Of a stretch of DNA of 64,000 nucleotides, positions 33,181-41,315 are shown in pieces. The notes beneath the pieces were generated by a model that was given only the letters and a program-made list of their open reading frames with translations, was not told where the DNA came from and made no database searches. A program made the position numbers and the translations under genes. The first letter of the stretch is position 1. The number at the start of each line of letters is the position of its first letter. Source of the stretch: Flavobacterium cutihirudinis. GTDB taxonomy: Bacteria > Bacteroidota > Bacteroidia > Flavobacteriales > Flavobacteriaceae. Location of the stretch: assembly GCF_003385895.1 (NCBI RefSeq), contig NZ_QRDQ01000008.1:616354-680353 (forward strand). The letters are read 5' to 3'.

Positions 33181-34806
33181 ATGAAAAAATCATATTTTGT
33201 TTCAAGAAAGATTTCGCATATCGGACTTTTTTTTGGTGCTATGATGATGTTTAGTTGTTCAAGTGATGACCCCGCTAAACCAGTAGATCCAGTGGTACCT
33301 CCGGTGGTTGTTCCGCCCGTGGTTACACCGGCTTTTCCCGGACCAACTTATGCAGACAATTACACGGCATTTTCATCTTGGGGAAGCAGATCACAATGGA
33401 ATTTGGCTAACGTGCATGATCCATCTGTAGAAAAATCCGGAGAATATTATTATATGTACCAAACGGATGCTTCATACGGAAATGCGCATGAAGGAAATGG
33501 GCATTTCTTTTACAGAAGATCAAAAGATTTAATCAATTGGGAATTCATGGGATCTTCGATGACTACAGCTCCGGCTTGGGTGAAAGATTCTTTGAACAAT
33601 AAAAGAGCAAGAATGAATCCGGCTCTTCCTCCGATAGAAAATCCAAATTATGGTTATTGGGCGCCATGTGTTCGAAAAGTTGGAAACAAATTCAGAATGT
33701 ATTATAGCATTGTTGTTACCAATCCAATTGTGGGGACAGACACCAATACTTCATGGTCAGAACGTGCTTTTATCGGTCTGGCCGAAACAGATGATTTGGC
33801 TTCAAACAATTGGGTTGATAAAGGAATGGTAGTTTGCTCTGAACCGGATGGCGTAAAAAGTTATGTTCGAAATGGAGGAAACGATTGGGATGCTTATTTT
33901 AAATTCAACGCCATCGATCCAAGTTTTATTCAGACTCCGGAAGGTGATCAATATTTAATTTATGGTTCTTGGCATTCTGGAATTGCCGCTTTAAAATTGG
34001 ATCCGTCAACAGGAAAACCAGCGAAGTTAAAAACAATTGAAGATTACGGAACACGAATTGCAGGTCGTGGCAACGTTAATTCAAATCGTTGGCAAGCGCT
34101 CGAAGGTCCGGAAATTATCTATAATCCAGAAACACAGTATTACTACTTGTTTTTGGCTTATGATGAATTATCCGTTGCTTATAATACTCGTGTCGCTCGT
34201 TCGAAAAACATTTTAGGACCGTATCAGACTATTAGCGGAAGCAGTATCACAAGCGGAGCCGAATGTTATCCGATGGTAACACATCCATATCAATTTAAAA
34301 ATCATACAGGTTGGGTTGGATTTGCGCACTGTGCAGTTTTTCAAAATCCAGATACAAAACAATGGTACTATGCTTCTCAGGCACGTTTGCCGGAAGGTGT
34401 TCCTGGAATTGCAGTTTCAAATGCCGTAATGATGGGACATGTTCGTGCCATTCAGTGGACAGAAGACGGGTGGCCGGTTGTTGAAGCTGAGCGTTACGCA
34501 GGAGTTCCGGCAACGACTATAAGTGACGCAAATTTCATTGGAACTTGGGAACAGATTACAATGAATTACCAATACAAAACCATGCAAAAATCGGGAACAA
34601 TTTATTTGACTGCCGATAAAAAAGTAAGCGGTGATGCAACAGGAACATGGTCATACGACAGCACTAAAAAAATCTTAACAGTAAATGGAGTAAAATGTAA
34701 TGTTTCTGATTCTTGGGATTGGGAATTAGCAACCAGAAAAGTAACCTTGAGTTATTCTGGATACACAGCTGCCGGATTGCCTGTTTGGGGTAAAAAGATA
34801 AATTAA
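33181..34806 (+). CDS. GH43 lipoprotein, probable arabinanase
   Basis: A 541-aa lipoprotein (lipobox MMFSCSS, Cys about 26), followed by a Pro/Val-rich linker (about 31-55) that holds it off the membrane. The GH43 five-bladed propeller shows the general-base Asp in VHDPSVEKSGEYYYMY, the pKa-modulating Asp in NAIDPSFI and the acid Glu in LEGPEIIYN. A C-terminal lipocalin-like domain (about 445-541; ANFIGTWEQITM onward) is typical of some GH43 arabinanases. It likely cuts arabinan chains at the cell surface. Endo versus exo action is not certain from the sequence. Confidence 0.88.
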   Translation: MKKSYFVSRKISHIGLFFGAMMMFSCSSDDPAKPVDPVVPPVVVPPVVTPAFPGPTYADNYTAFSSWGSRSQWNLANVHDPSVEKSGEYYYMYQTDASYGNAHEGNGHFFYRRSKDLINWEFMGSSMTTAPAWVKDSLNNKRARMNPALPPIENPNYGYWAPCVRKVGNKFRMYYSIVVTNPIVGTDTNTSWSERAFIGLAETDDLASNNWVDKGMVVCSEPDGVKSYVRNGGNDWDAYFKFNAIDPSFIQTPEGDQYLIYGSWHSGIAALKLDPSTGKPAKLKTIEDYGTRIAGRGNVNSNRWQALEGPEIIYNPETQYYYLFLAYDELSVAYNTRVARSKNILGPYQTISGSSITSGAECYPMVTHPYQFKNHTGWVGFAHCAVFQNPDTKQWYYASQARLPEGVPGIAVSNAVMMGHVRAIQWTEDGWPVVEAERYAGVPATTISDANFIGTWEQITMNYQYKTMQKSGTIYLTADKKVSGDATGTWSYDSTKKILTVNGVKCNVSDSWDWELATRKVTLSYSGYTAAGLPVWGKKIN

Positions 34807-34868
34807 AGATAATGCCACAGATAAAATGGATTAAAATAAATCTGCTCAATCTGCGAGAGAAAAAATAA

Positions 34869-34932
34869 GCCACGAATTACACAAATTAAAATTCGAGAAA
34901 ATTTGTGCATCCCGATAGCTATCGGGAGTGGC
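34869..34932. repeat. Nested inverted repeat with central 18-bp palindrome
   Basis: GCCAC (34869) and GTGGC (34928-34932) enclose ACACAAATT/AATTTGTG arms and a perfect palindrome TCCCGATAGCTATCGGGA (34910-34927). The palindrome appears inserted into one arm of a GCCACGAATT-type repeat. The 146-bp gap otherwise holds only leader sequence for the next GH43 gene. Confidence 0.7.
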
Positions 34933-34952
34933 AAAAAAAAAAATAAAACATA

Positions 34953-35909
34953 ATGAAAAATCTATTTACAAGCCTGTCGCTTTTAGTTTTAATTACTTCA
35001 TGTAAAGTAGTTGCTCAAAGCGATCCATCAAAATTCAATAATCCAATTATTAAGGATCAATATACTGGCGATCCTGCAGCATTGGTTTATAAGGATAAAG
35101 TGTATTTGTACGCCGGTCATGACGAAGCGCCAAACGATTTTAATTTTTATAAGATGAATGAATGGGTGGTTTACTCTTCTTCGGATATGAAAAAATGGGA
35201 ATCGCATCCAGTGCCTTTAAAAGTTACCGATTTTAAATGGGCAAAAAGCGATGCGTGGGCTTCGCAAGTAATTGAAAAAAACGGGAAGTTTTATTGGTAT
35301 GTAACGGTTGAACATGGTACGATACCTGGAAAATCTATTGGAGTTGCAGTTTCAGATAGTCCGACAGGGCCTTTTAAAGATGCTTTAGGGAAAGCCTTAA
35401 TTACAAATGACATGACCAAATATAGCGATATAAGCTGGGACGATATCGATCCGACGGTTTATATCGATACTGATGGTCAGGCGTATTTGTTTTGGGGAAA
35501 TACAGCGTGCCATTATGCAAAATTAAAAGAGAATATGACGGAAATTGATGGGGAAATTCATCACATTAAACTTCCAAATTTTACCGAAGCACCATGGATT
35601 CACAAACATAAAGACTGGTATTATTTGTCATACGCATATGAGTTTCCAGAGAAAATTGCCTACGCAATGAGTAAATCAATAAATGGCCCGTGGGAATTCA
35701 AGGGAATTTTAAATGAATTGGCCGGAAACAGCAACACAAATCATCAATCGATTATTGATTTTAAAGGACAGTCGTATTTTATTTATCACAACGGAGCATC
35801 AATTCCGCACGGAGGAAGTTTCAGAAGATCAGTTTGTGTAGATAAATTGTATTACAATAAAGACGGAACAATGAAACGAGTTGTAATGACATCTGAGGGA
35901 ATTCAGTAG
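34953..35909 (+). CDS. GH43 glycosidase (alpha-L-arabinofuranosidase or beta-xylosidase type)
   Basis: A 318-aa single-domain GH43 with a signal sequence whose Cys (ITSCKVVAQ, about residue 17) could make it a lipoprotein. The catalytic set is visible: Asp in YTGDPAALVY, Asp in WDDIDPTVYID, Glu in NFTEAPWIHKHKD. It lacks the extra C-terminal sandwich of many xylosidases. In this cluster it most likely removes arabinose side chains or acts on arabino-oligosaccharides. Activity on xylosides is the main alternative, since GH43 subfamilies mix both. Confidence 0.88.
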   Translation: MKNLFTSLSLLVLITSCKVVAQSDPSKFNNPIIKDQYTGDPAALVYKDKVYLYAGHDEAPNDFNFYKMNEWVVYSSSDMKKWESHPVPLKVTDFKWAKSDAWASQVIEKNGKFYWYVTVEHGTIPGKSIGVAVSDSPTGPFKDALGKALITNDMTKYSDISWDDIDPTVYIDTDGQAYLFWGNTACHYAKLKENMTEIDGEIHHIKLPNFTEAPWIHKHKDWYYLSYAYEFPEKIAYAMSKSINGPWEFKGILNELAGNSNTNHQSIIDFKGQSYFIYHNGASIPHGGSFRRSVCVDKLYYNKDGTMKRVVMTSEGIQ

Positions 35910-35965
35910 TTAGTGTTCAGTGTTCAGATTTTTAGTGTTCAGTCACAGTCACAGTTTACAGCTTT
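35909..35965. repeat. Tandem-repeat array after a GH43 gene
   Basis: Degenerate units TAGTGTTCAG, TGTTCAG, TTAGTGTTCAG, TCACAG, TCACAG follow the stop codon directly. They share the CAGTCACAG core with the element at 31482. No ORF is present. Confidence 0.6.
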
Positions 35966-36025
35966 ACTTATATGATCTATAGAGTTTTTATTTAACTCAA
36001 ACTTAAATTTACTTACATCACTTAT

Positions 36026-37006
36026 ATGGTTTACAAAAATATAAAACATAAACTTTCCAGTTTCTTGATGTTGATTGCATCAGTTTCATTTGCGCAGGAA
36101 ATTGTAGTTCACGATCCAGTTGTCATCAAACAAAAAGATACTTATTATTTGTATTGCACCGGAAACGGAATTAGTGTTTTCAGCTCAAAAGATTTAAAAA
36201 AATGGGACAAACAGCCACAGGTTTTTGCAGAAAAACCGGTTTGGGCGGATGGCGTTGCGGCCGATTTTAAAAATCATATTTGGGCACCGGATATTTCATT
36301 ACACAATAACGTTTATTACCTGTATTATTCGGTTTCGGCTTTCGCCAAAAATACTTCGGCGATCGGTGTCGCGACAAATACGACTTTAGATCCAAACGAT
36401 AAAAACTACAAATGGGTCGATCAGGGAATTGTAATTCAGTCAGAACCAAACAGAGACATGTGGAATGCAATTGATCCGAATTTAATTTTCGATGAAAACA
36501 ATACACCTTGGCTTTCATTTGGTTCTTTTTGGGAAGGATTGAAAATGGTAAAATTAAATCCGGATTTAAAATCGATTGCAAAACCTCAGGAATGGCACAC
36601 GATTTCTAAACGTAAAAGAACTTTTGAATTACCGGATTCTGATCCCGGAGACGGCGCGCTCGAAGCTCCTTTTATCTTTAAGAAAAACGGTTACTATTAT
36701 CAATTTTTTTCTTGGGATTTGTGCTGTCGCGGAGAAAAAAGCACTTATAAAGTGGTCGTTGGAAGATCTAAAAATGTAACAGGACCATATGTAGATAAAG
36801 ACGGGAAATTATTAACCGAAGGCGGTGGAAGCATCGTAGTTCAGGGCGACGAAAATTACTTTGGCGTAGGCCATAACAGCGCTTATACATTTGATGGCAA
36901 AGATTATATTTTCTATCACGCCTACGAAAAAAAATCAAACGGAACACCAAGATTAGTAGTTAAAGAAATACAATGGGACGCTAATTTATGGCCTGTTTTA
37001 AAATAG
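36026..37006 (+). CDS. GH43 endo-1,5-alpha-L-arabinanase
   Basis: A 326-aa secreted enzyme (signal peptide ending SVSFAQ). The pattern is that of endo-arabinanases: VVHDPVVIKQKDTYYLY with the base Asp, WAPDISLHNNVYYLYYSVS, NAIDPNLIFDENNTPWLSFGSFWEG, LEAPFIFKKNGYYYQFFSWDLCC with the acid Glu, and a late GHNSAY segment. It would cut the alpha-1,5-arabinan backbone internally and release oligosaccharides for SusC/SusD. The next gene (GH127) starts 6 bp later, so they are co-translated. Confidence 0.92.
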   Translation: MVYKNIKHKLSSFLMLIASVSFAQEIVVHDPVVIKQKDTYYLYCTGNGISVFSSKDLKKWDKQPQVFAEKPVWADGVAADFKNHIWAPDISLHNNVYYLYYSVSAFAKNTSAIGVATNTTLDPNDKNYKWVDQGIVIQSEPNRDMWNAIDPNLIFDENNTPWLSFGSFWEGLKMVKLNPDLKSIAKPQEWHTISKRKRTFELPDSDPGDGALEAPFIFKKNGYYYQFFSWDLCCRGEKSTYKVVVGRSKNVTGPYVDKDGKLLTEGGGSIVVQGDENYFGVGHNSAYTFDGKDYIFYHAYEKKSNGTPRLVVKEIQWDANLWPVLK

Positions 37007-37012
37007 AATAAA

Positions 37013-38998
37013 ATGAAGAAATACAATTTACCAATTTTAGGGATTTTTATGTCATTGTTGATTTTGGCTTCCTGTAAAGAAACCAAAAATAATGCAGTTC
37101 AGTCTTCTGATAAAACATCGGTTTTAAAAGCGGGTTATCAAATCGAACCGGTTAACATTCAAAATGTAAAACTGAACGATTCTTTTTGGTTGCCAATTAT
37201 CAAAAGAGTACAAGAAATTACGATCGAATATGCCATTCAGAAATGTAATGAAGAAGGCCGTTTTGAGAATTTCTTAATTGCAGGAAAACAAAAAACAGGA
37301 ACAGTTAGAGGAGAAATGCCTTTTGATGATACCGATGTTTATAAAATTATTGAAGGCGCATCGAATACCTTAATTTCTGCTCCAAATCCAAAACTAGAAA
37401 GAGTTTTGGATTCTTTGATTGCCATTGTAAAAATTGGCCAGGAAGCCGATGGTTATTTGACAACCTGGAGAACAATAAATCCGGCAAAACCGCCATGTAC
37501 GTGGGTTCCAGTTATTGAAGGAAAACGTTGGGAATCATTACAAATCAGTCATGAATGTTATAATGCCGGACATTTAATCGAAGCTGCAGTGGTACATTAC
37601 GAAGCAACCGGAAAAAGAAACTTTTTAGACATCGCGATCAAAAATGCCGATTTATTAGTGAAAACTTTTGGCGACGGTCCGGGTCAGGTAAAAGGTGTTC
37701 CGGGACATCAGATTGTAGAAACCGGATTGATCAAATTGTATCAAATTACAGGAAAGGAAGATTATCTTAAACTGGCAAAATATTATTTAGACAATCGCGG
37801 AAATCCAAACAATCATAAATTATATGGAGAATATGCACAGGATCATATGCCTGTTGTTCAGCAAAATGAAGTAGTTGGTCATGCTGTTCGTGCCGTATAT
37901 ATGTATGCTGGAATGACGGATATTGCAGCCATGACAAAAGACAAATCCTATACTGATGCCGTAAATAATTTATGGAATAATATGGTGAACAAAAAAATGT
38001 ACATCACAGGCGGGATTGGTTCAAGACATGACGGCGAAGCTTTTGGTGCAAATTATGAATTGCCAAACTTAACCGCTTATAACGAAACTTGTGCAGCAAT
38101 TGGAGACGTTTATTGGAATCATAGATTGCATAATTTATACGGAAAATCAGAGTATTTTGATGTGATCGAAAGAACAATGTACAACGGATTAATTTCTGGA
38201 ATTTCATTGACAGGAAAAGAATTTTTCTATCCAAACGCGCTTGAAGCCGATGGCGTTTATAAATCAAACAGAGGTTCTTGCACGCGTCAGGCTTGGTTTG
38301 ATTGTTCTTGTTGTCCAACGAATTTGATTCGTTTTATTCCGTCAATTCCGGGATTGATTTATTCCAAAACAAATAATGAATTATTTGTAAATTTATATGC
38401 CTCAAACAGCGCTTCTTTCAAATTAGGAAAAACAGATTTACAGATTTCACAACAGACAGGATATCCTTGGAACGGGAAAGTGGCAATCGCTGTTAATCCA
38501 AAAAAAGAAAGCCAATTTACTATCAAACTTCGCGTTCCGGGCTGGGCTAGAAATGAGGTTCTGCCGGGGGATTTATACACTTATAAAAAAGCTTCGACTA
38601 AAAAAACTACTATTACTATAAATGGTGAAACTGTTGCAATACAGCCAGAAAATGGATATTATAATGTGACAAGAACTTGGAAAAAAGGAGACAAAATTGC
38701 TCTTAATTTCCCAATGGAAGTTCAGGAAGTTCAAACCAATTCAAAAGTGGAAACCAACAAAAACAAGGTTTCTTTAGAATACGGACCAATCGTTTATGCT
38801 GTTGAAGAAATCGACAACAAAAACAATTTTGATCAAATAAATGTTGCATCTGGAGATTCTTTCAAAGTAAAAAAAGAAGCGAATTTATTGAATGGCGTAA
38901 ACGTAATTGAAAATTCAAAATTCAAAGCGATTCCATATTATTCTTGGTCAAACAGAGGCGTTGGAAAAATGAAAGTTTGGTTAGATTATAAGAATTAG
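37013..38998 (+). CDS. GH127 beta-L-arabinofuranosidase (DUF1680)
   Basis: A 661-aa lipoprotein (lipobox LASCKE, Cys about 21). The (alpha/alpha)6 barrel carries the metal/catalytic signature of GH127: a Glu in GEAFGANYELPN, a Cys in YNETCAA, and CSCCPTN with the conserved Cys pair that includes the proposed nucleophile. C-terminal beta-sandwich domains follow. GH127 enzymes remove beta-L-arabinofuranose, found in hydroxyproline-rich plant glycoproteins and some pectins. Its presence means the locus is not limited to plain alpha-arabinan. Confidence 0.9.
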   Translation: MKKYNLPILGIFMSLLILASCKETKNNAVQSSDKTSVLKAGYQIEPVNIQNVKLNDSFWLPIIKRVQEITIEYAIQKCNEEGRFENFLIAGKQKTGTVRGEMPFDDTDVYKIIEGASNTLISAPNPKLERVLDSLIAIVKIGQEADGYLTTWRTINPAKPPCTWVPVIEGKRWESLQISHECYNAGHLIEAAVVHYEATGKRNFLDIAIKNADLLVKTFGDGPGQVKGVPGHQIVETGLIKLYQITGKEDYLKLAKYYLDNRGNPNNHKLYGEYAQDHMPVVQQNEVVGHAVRAVYMYAGMTDIAAMTKDKSYTDAVNNLWNNMVNKKMYITGGIGSRHDGEAFGANYELPNLTAYNETCAAIGDVYWNHRLHNLYGKSEYFDVIERTMYNGLISGISLTGKEFFYPNALEADGVYKSNRGSCTRQAWFDCSCCPTNLIRFIPSIPGLIYSKTNNELFVNLYASNSASFKLGKTDLQISQQTGYPWNGKVAIAVNPKKESQFTIKLRVPGWARNEVLPGDLYTYKKASTKKTTITINGETVAIQPENGYYNVTRTWKKGDKIALNFPMEVQEVQTNSKVETNKNKVSLEYGPIVYAVEEIDNKNNFDQINVASGDSFKVKKEANLLNGVNVIENSKFKAIPYYSWSNRGVGKMKVWLDYKN

Positions 38999-39007
38999 GA
39001 TCCTATT

Positions 39008-39095
39008 CCTGCAAGGTTTCCAAAACCTTGTAGGTATTAAAAGTTCATAAAGTTTTAAAAAAAATACATCTACAAGGTTTCGGAAGCCTTGCAGG
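39008..39095. repeat. REP-like inverted repeat between GH127 and GH51 genes
   Basis: A 26-nt arm at 39008-39033 (CTGCAAGGTTTCCAAAACC core) is inverted at 39070-39095 with 24 of 26 matches. Each arm is itself a palindrome around CAAGGTTT/AAACCTTG. The remaining gap to 39163 shows nothing recognisable. Confidence 0.75.
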
Positions 39096-39162
39096 AGAAA
39101 AAATAAAAACCCGTTTTAACCGGCGCCATCCGCGTGCTATAAAACACATTAATTATAAAAAA

Positions 39163-41148
39163 ATGAAGTCCAATTTAATTACAAAAATGACCCTTTGCGG
39201 TTTAATGCTGAGCGGCGTTTATGCATCGGCACAAAAAAATAATCTTCAAGTTGATGTTGCGAAAACAGTAACTAAAATTCAGCCTACAATGTACGGAGTG
39301 TTTTTTGAAGATATCAATTTTGCTGCAGATGGTGGATTGTATGCTGAAATGATTAAAAACAGATCATTTGAATTTTTGTTTCCAATGATGGGCTGGCAAG
39401 AACCAAATAGCGACAGACATAAATTGAACGAAAAATCCGGAATTGCAAATGTAATTCAGTATTCGCAACAAGGAACCAATCATAACTATTGCCGAGTTAC
39501 AATTAACGATGCTTCAGGTTATGAGCTGATCAACGAAGGTTTCAGAGGAATGGGAATCAAGAAAGATTTAAAATATAATTTGACTTTAAAAGCATCAAAA
39601 TTATCAGGAAATATTTCTAAGATCAAAATTCAGTTTATTGATAAAGACAATAAGGTTTTAGGGGAAACTTCGATTGTTCCAACTTCAAAAGACTGGGCAA
39701 ATTACTCGACTCAATTAACTTCGACAGCGACGGAAGCAAAAGCAAAATTAAGAATCACTTTTGAAGGAACCGGTGTAATTGATTTAGATAATATTTCACT
39801 GTTTCCGGAAGACACCTGGGCAGGAAGAAAAAACGGACTTCGTAAAGATTTAGTCCAATTATTATACGATTTGAAACCGGGATTTTTACGTTTTCCTGGA
39901 GGTTGTATTGTTGAAGGAAGAACTTTGGCAGAACGTTACCAATGGAAAAAATCGGTTGGAAAAGTAGAAGATAGAGAAACAGCAGTAAACCGTTGGAACA
40001 TGGAATTTGCACACCGCCCAGCACCGGATTATTTCCAAAGTTTTGGTTTAGGTTTTTTTGAATATTTCCAGCTTTCAGAAGATATTGGTGCTTCTCCGCT
40101 TCCTATTTTAAGTTGTGGAATGGCTTGTCAGTTCAATACAGGAGAATTAGTTCCGATGGACCAAATCGATCCATATGTTCAGGATGCTTTGGATTTAATT
40201 GAATTTGCAAATGGGGATTCCACGACAGCTTGGGGAAAAGTAAGAGCTGATATGGGGCATCCAAAACCATTCAACTTAAAATTTATCGGAGTTGGAAATG
40301 AGCAATGGGGACCAGATTATATCGAACGTTTTAAAGTATTCGAAAAAGCCATAAAAGCTAAATACCCGAATATTACGATTGTTTCAGGAACGGGACCTTT
40401 CCCTGACGGAGATTTCTTTGAATACGGAATGACTGAACTTAAAAAATTAAATGCAGAAATCGTAGACGAACATTATTATAAAAACCCAGAATGGTTCCGT
40501 AAAAATGCAACACGTTATGACAGTTATGATAGAAAAGGACCAAAGATTTTTGCTGGAGAATATGCAGCGCAAAGTGTAGCCATTGCAAGTCCAGAGAACA
40601 AAAACAACTGGGAATGTGCTTTTTCTGAAGCCGCTTTCATGACTGGAATGGAACGTAATGCTGAGGTGGTTCACTTAACATCTTATGCACCATTATTGGC
40701 TCACGAAGAAGGCTGGCAATGGACTCCGGATATGATTTGGTTTAACAATTTACAATCATTTGGAACACCAAATTATTATGTTCAAAAACTGTTTTCGAAC
40801 AATAAAGGAACCGATTTAATCAGTATCACAAAAGGCGGAAAAGCAGTTACAGGACAAAATGATTTGTTTGCTTCTGCAGTAAAAGACGTGAATACAAAAG
40901 AAGTAATTCTGAAAATCGTAAACACATCGGCATCAGCCCAAAATGCTTCAATAGATTTAAAAGGAGCAAAATTAGATTCAAAAGGAACGGCAGTTACTTT
41001 GAAAGGAGAAGGATTAAACGACGAAAATTCATTTGCATCTCCAACTAAAATCAGTCCAAAAGAAAGTCAATTTAAAGTAAACGGAAGCAAAGTTCAATAC
41101 GATTTTCCAGCTTATTCAGTGACAGTTTTGAAAATTAAGGTGAAATAA
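39163..41148 (+). CDS. GH51 alpha-L-arabinofuranosidase with carbohydrate-binding-like insert
   Basis: A 661-aa secreted enzyme (signal ending VYASAQ). It differs from the GH51 at 31.6 kb. Residues about 75-210 form a jelly-roll, CBM4/9-like domain (DASGYELINEGFRGMG to GTGVIDLDNISLFPED). The barrel then shows FLRFPGGCIVEGRT, IGVGNEQWGPDYIERF with the acid/base Glu, and KIFAGEYAAQS with the nucleophile Glu. The C-terminal sandwich ends FPAYSVTVLKIKVK. It would debranch arabinan or arabinogalactan outside the cytoplasm. It is the last polysaccharide-cutting gene before the arabinose catabolic operon. Confidence 0.92.
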   Translation: MKSNLITKMTLCGLMLSGVYASAQKNNLQVDVAKTVTKIQPTMYGVFFEDINFAADGGLYAEMIKNRSFEFLFPMMGWQEPNSDRHKLNEKSGIANVIQYSQQGTNHNYCRVTINDASGYELINEGFRGMGIKKDLKYNLTLKASKLSGNISKIKIQFIDKDNKVLGETSIVPTSKDWANYSTQLTSTATEAKAKLRITFEGTGVIDLDNISLFPEDTWAGRKNGLRKDLVQLLYDLKPGFLRFPGGCIVEGRTLAERYQWKKSVGKVEDRETAVNRWNMEFAHRPAPDYFQSFGLGFFEYFQLSEDIGASPLPILSCGMACQFNTGELVPMDQIDPYVQDALDLIEFANGDSTTAWGKVRADMGHPKPFNLKFIGVGNEQWGPDYIERFKVFEKAIKAKYPNITIVSGTGPFPDGDFFEYGMTELKKLNAEIVDEHYYKNPEWFRKNATRYDSYDRKGPKIFAGEYAAQSVAIASPENKNNWECAFSEAAFMTGMERNAEVVHLTSYAPLLAHEEGWQWTPDMIWFNNLQSFGTPNYYVQKLFSNNKGTDLISITKGGKAVTGQNDLFASAVKDVNTKEVILKIVNTSASAQNASIDLKGAKLDSKGTAVTLKGEGLNDENSFASPTKISPKESQFKVNGSKVQYDFPAYSVTVLKIKVK

Positions 41149-41248
41149 TCGCAATAGAATAAATGTGAAACCAACGTTTATTTTTTGTTTTGCTCTTAAA
41201 CGTTGATTTTGATGCATTATTTGTAAAAATTAAGAAGCTTATTTTTTT

Positions 41249-41267
41249 AAGTGTTTTTTATACACTT
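41249..41267. promoter_or_regulatory. Putative AraR operator at the araB promoter
   Basis: AAGTGT-TTTTTAT-ACACTT has the most regular outer arms of the seven sites (perfect AAGTGT/ACACTT). It lies where the -33 element of the promoter at 41284-41291 should be. Confidence 0.72.
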
Positions 41268-41283
41268 ATAAATTAATTATATT

Positions 41284-41291
41284 TATATTTG
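41284..41291 (+). promoter_or_regulatory. -7 promoter element of araBDA
   Basis: TATATTTG, a perfect TAnnTTTG match 25 bp before the araB ATG. It overlaps an in-frame TTG that would otherwise be read as an earlier start, which argues for the ATG at 41316. Confidence 0.7.
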
Positions 41292-41315
41292 TCAATACAA
41301 TTAAACAAATTTAGA

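Noticed and set aside
39100..39162. Riboswitch-like GC-rich stretch before the second GH51 gene
   Set aside because: The GC-rich part (around GGCGCCATCCGCG) does not fit any riboswitch core that I know, and it is too short for one.
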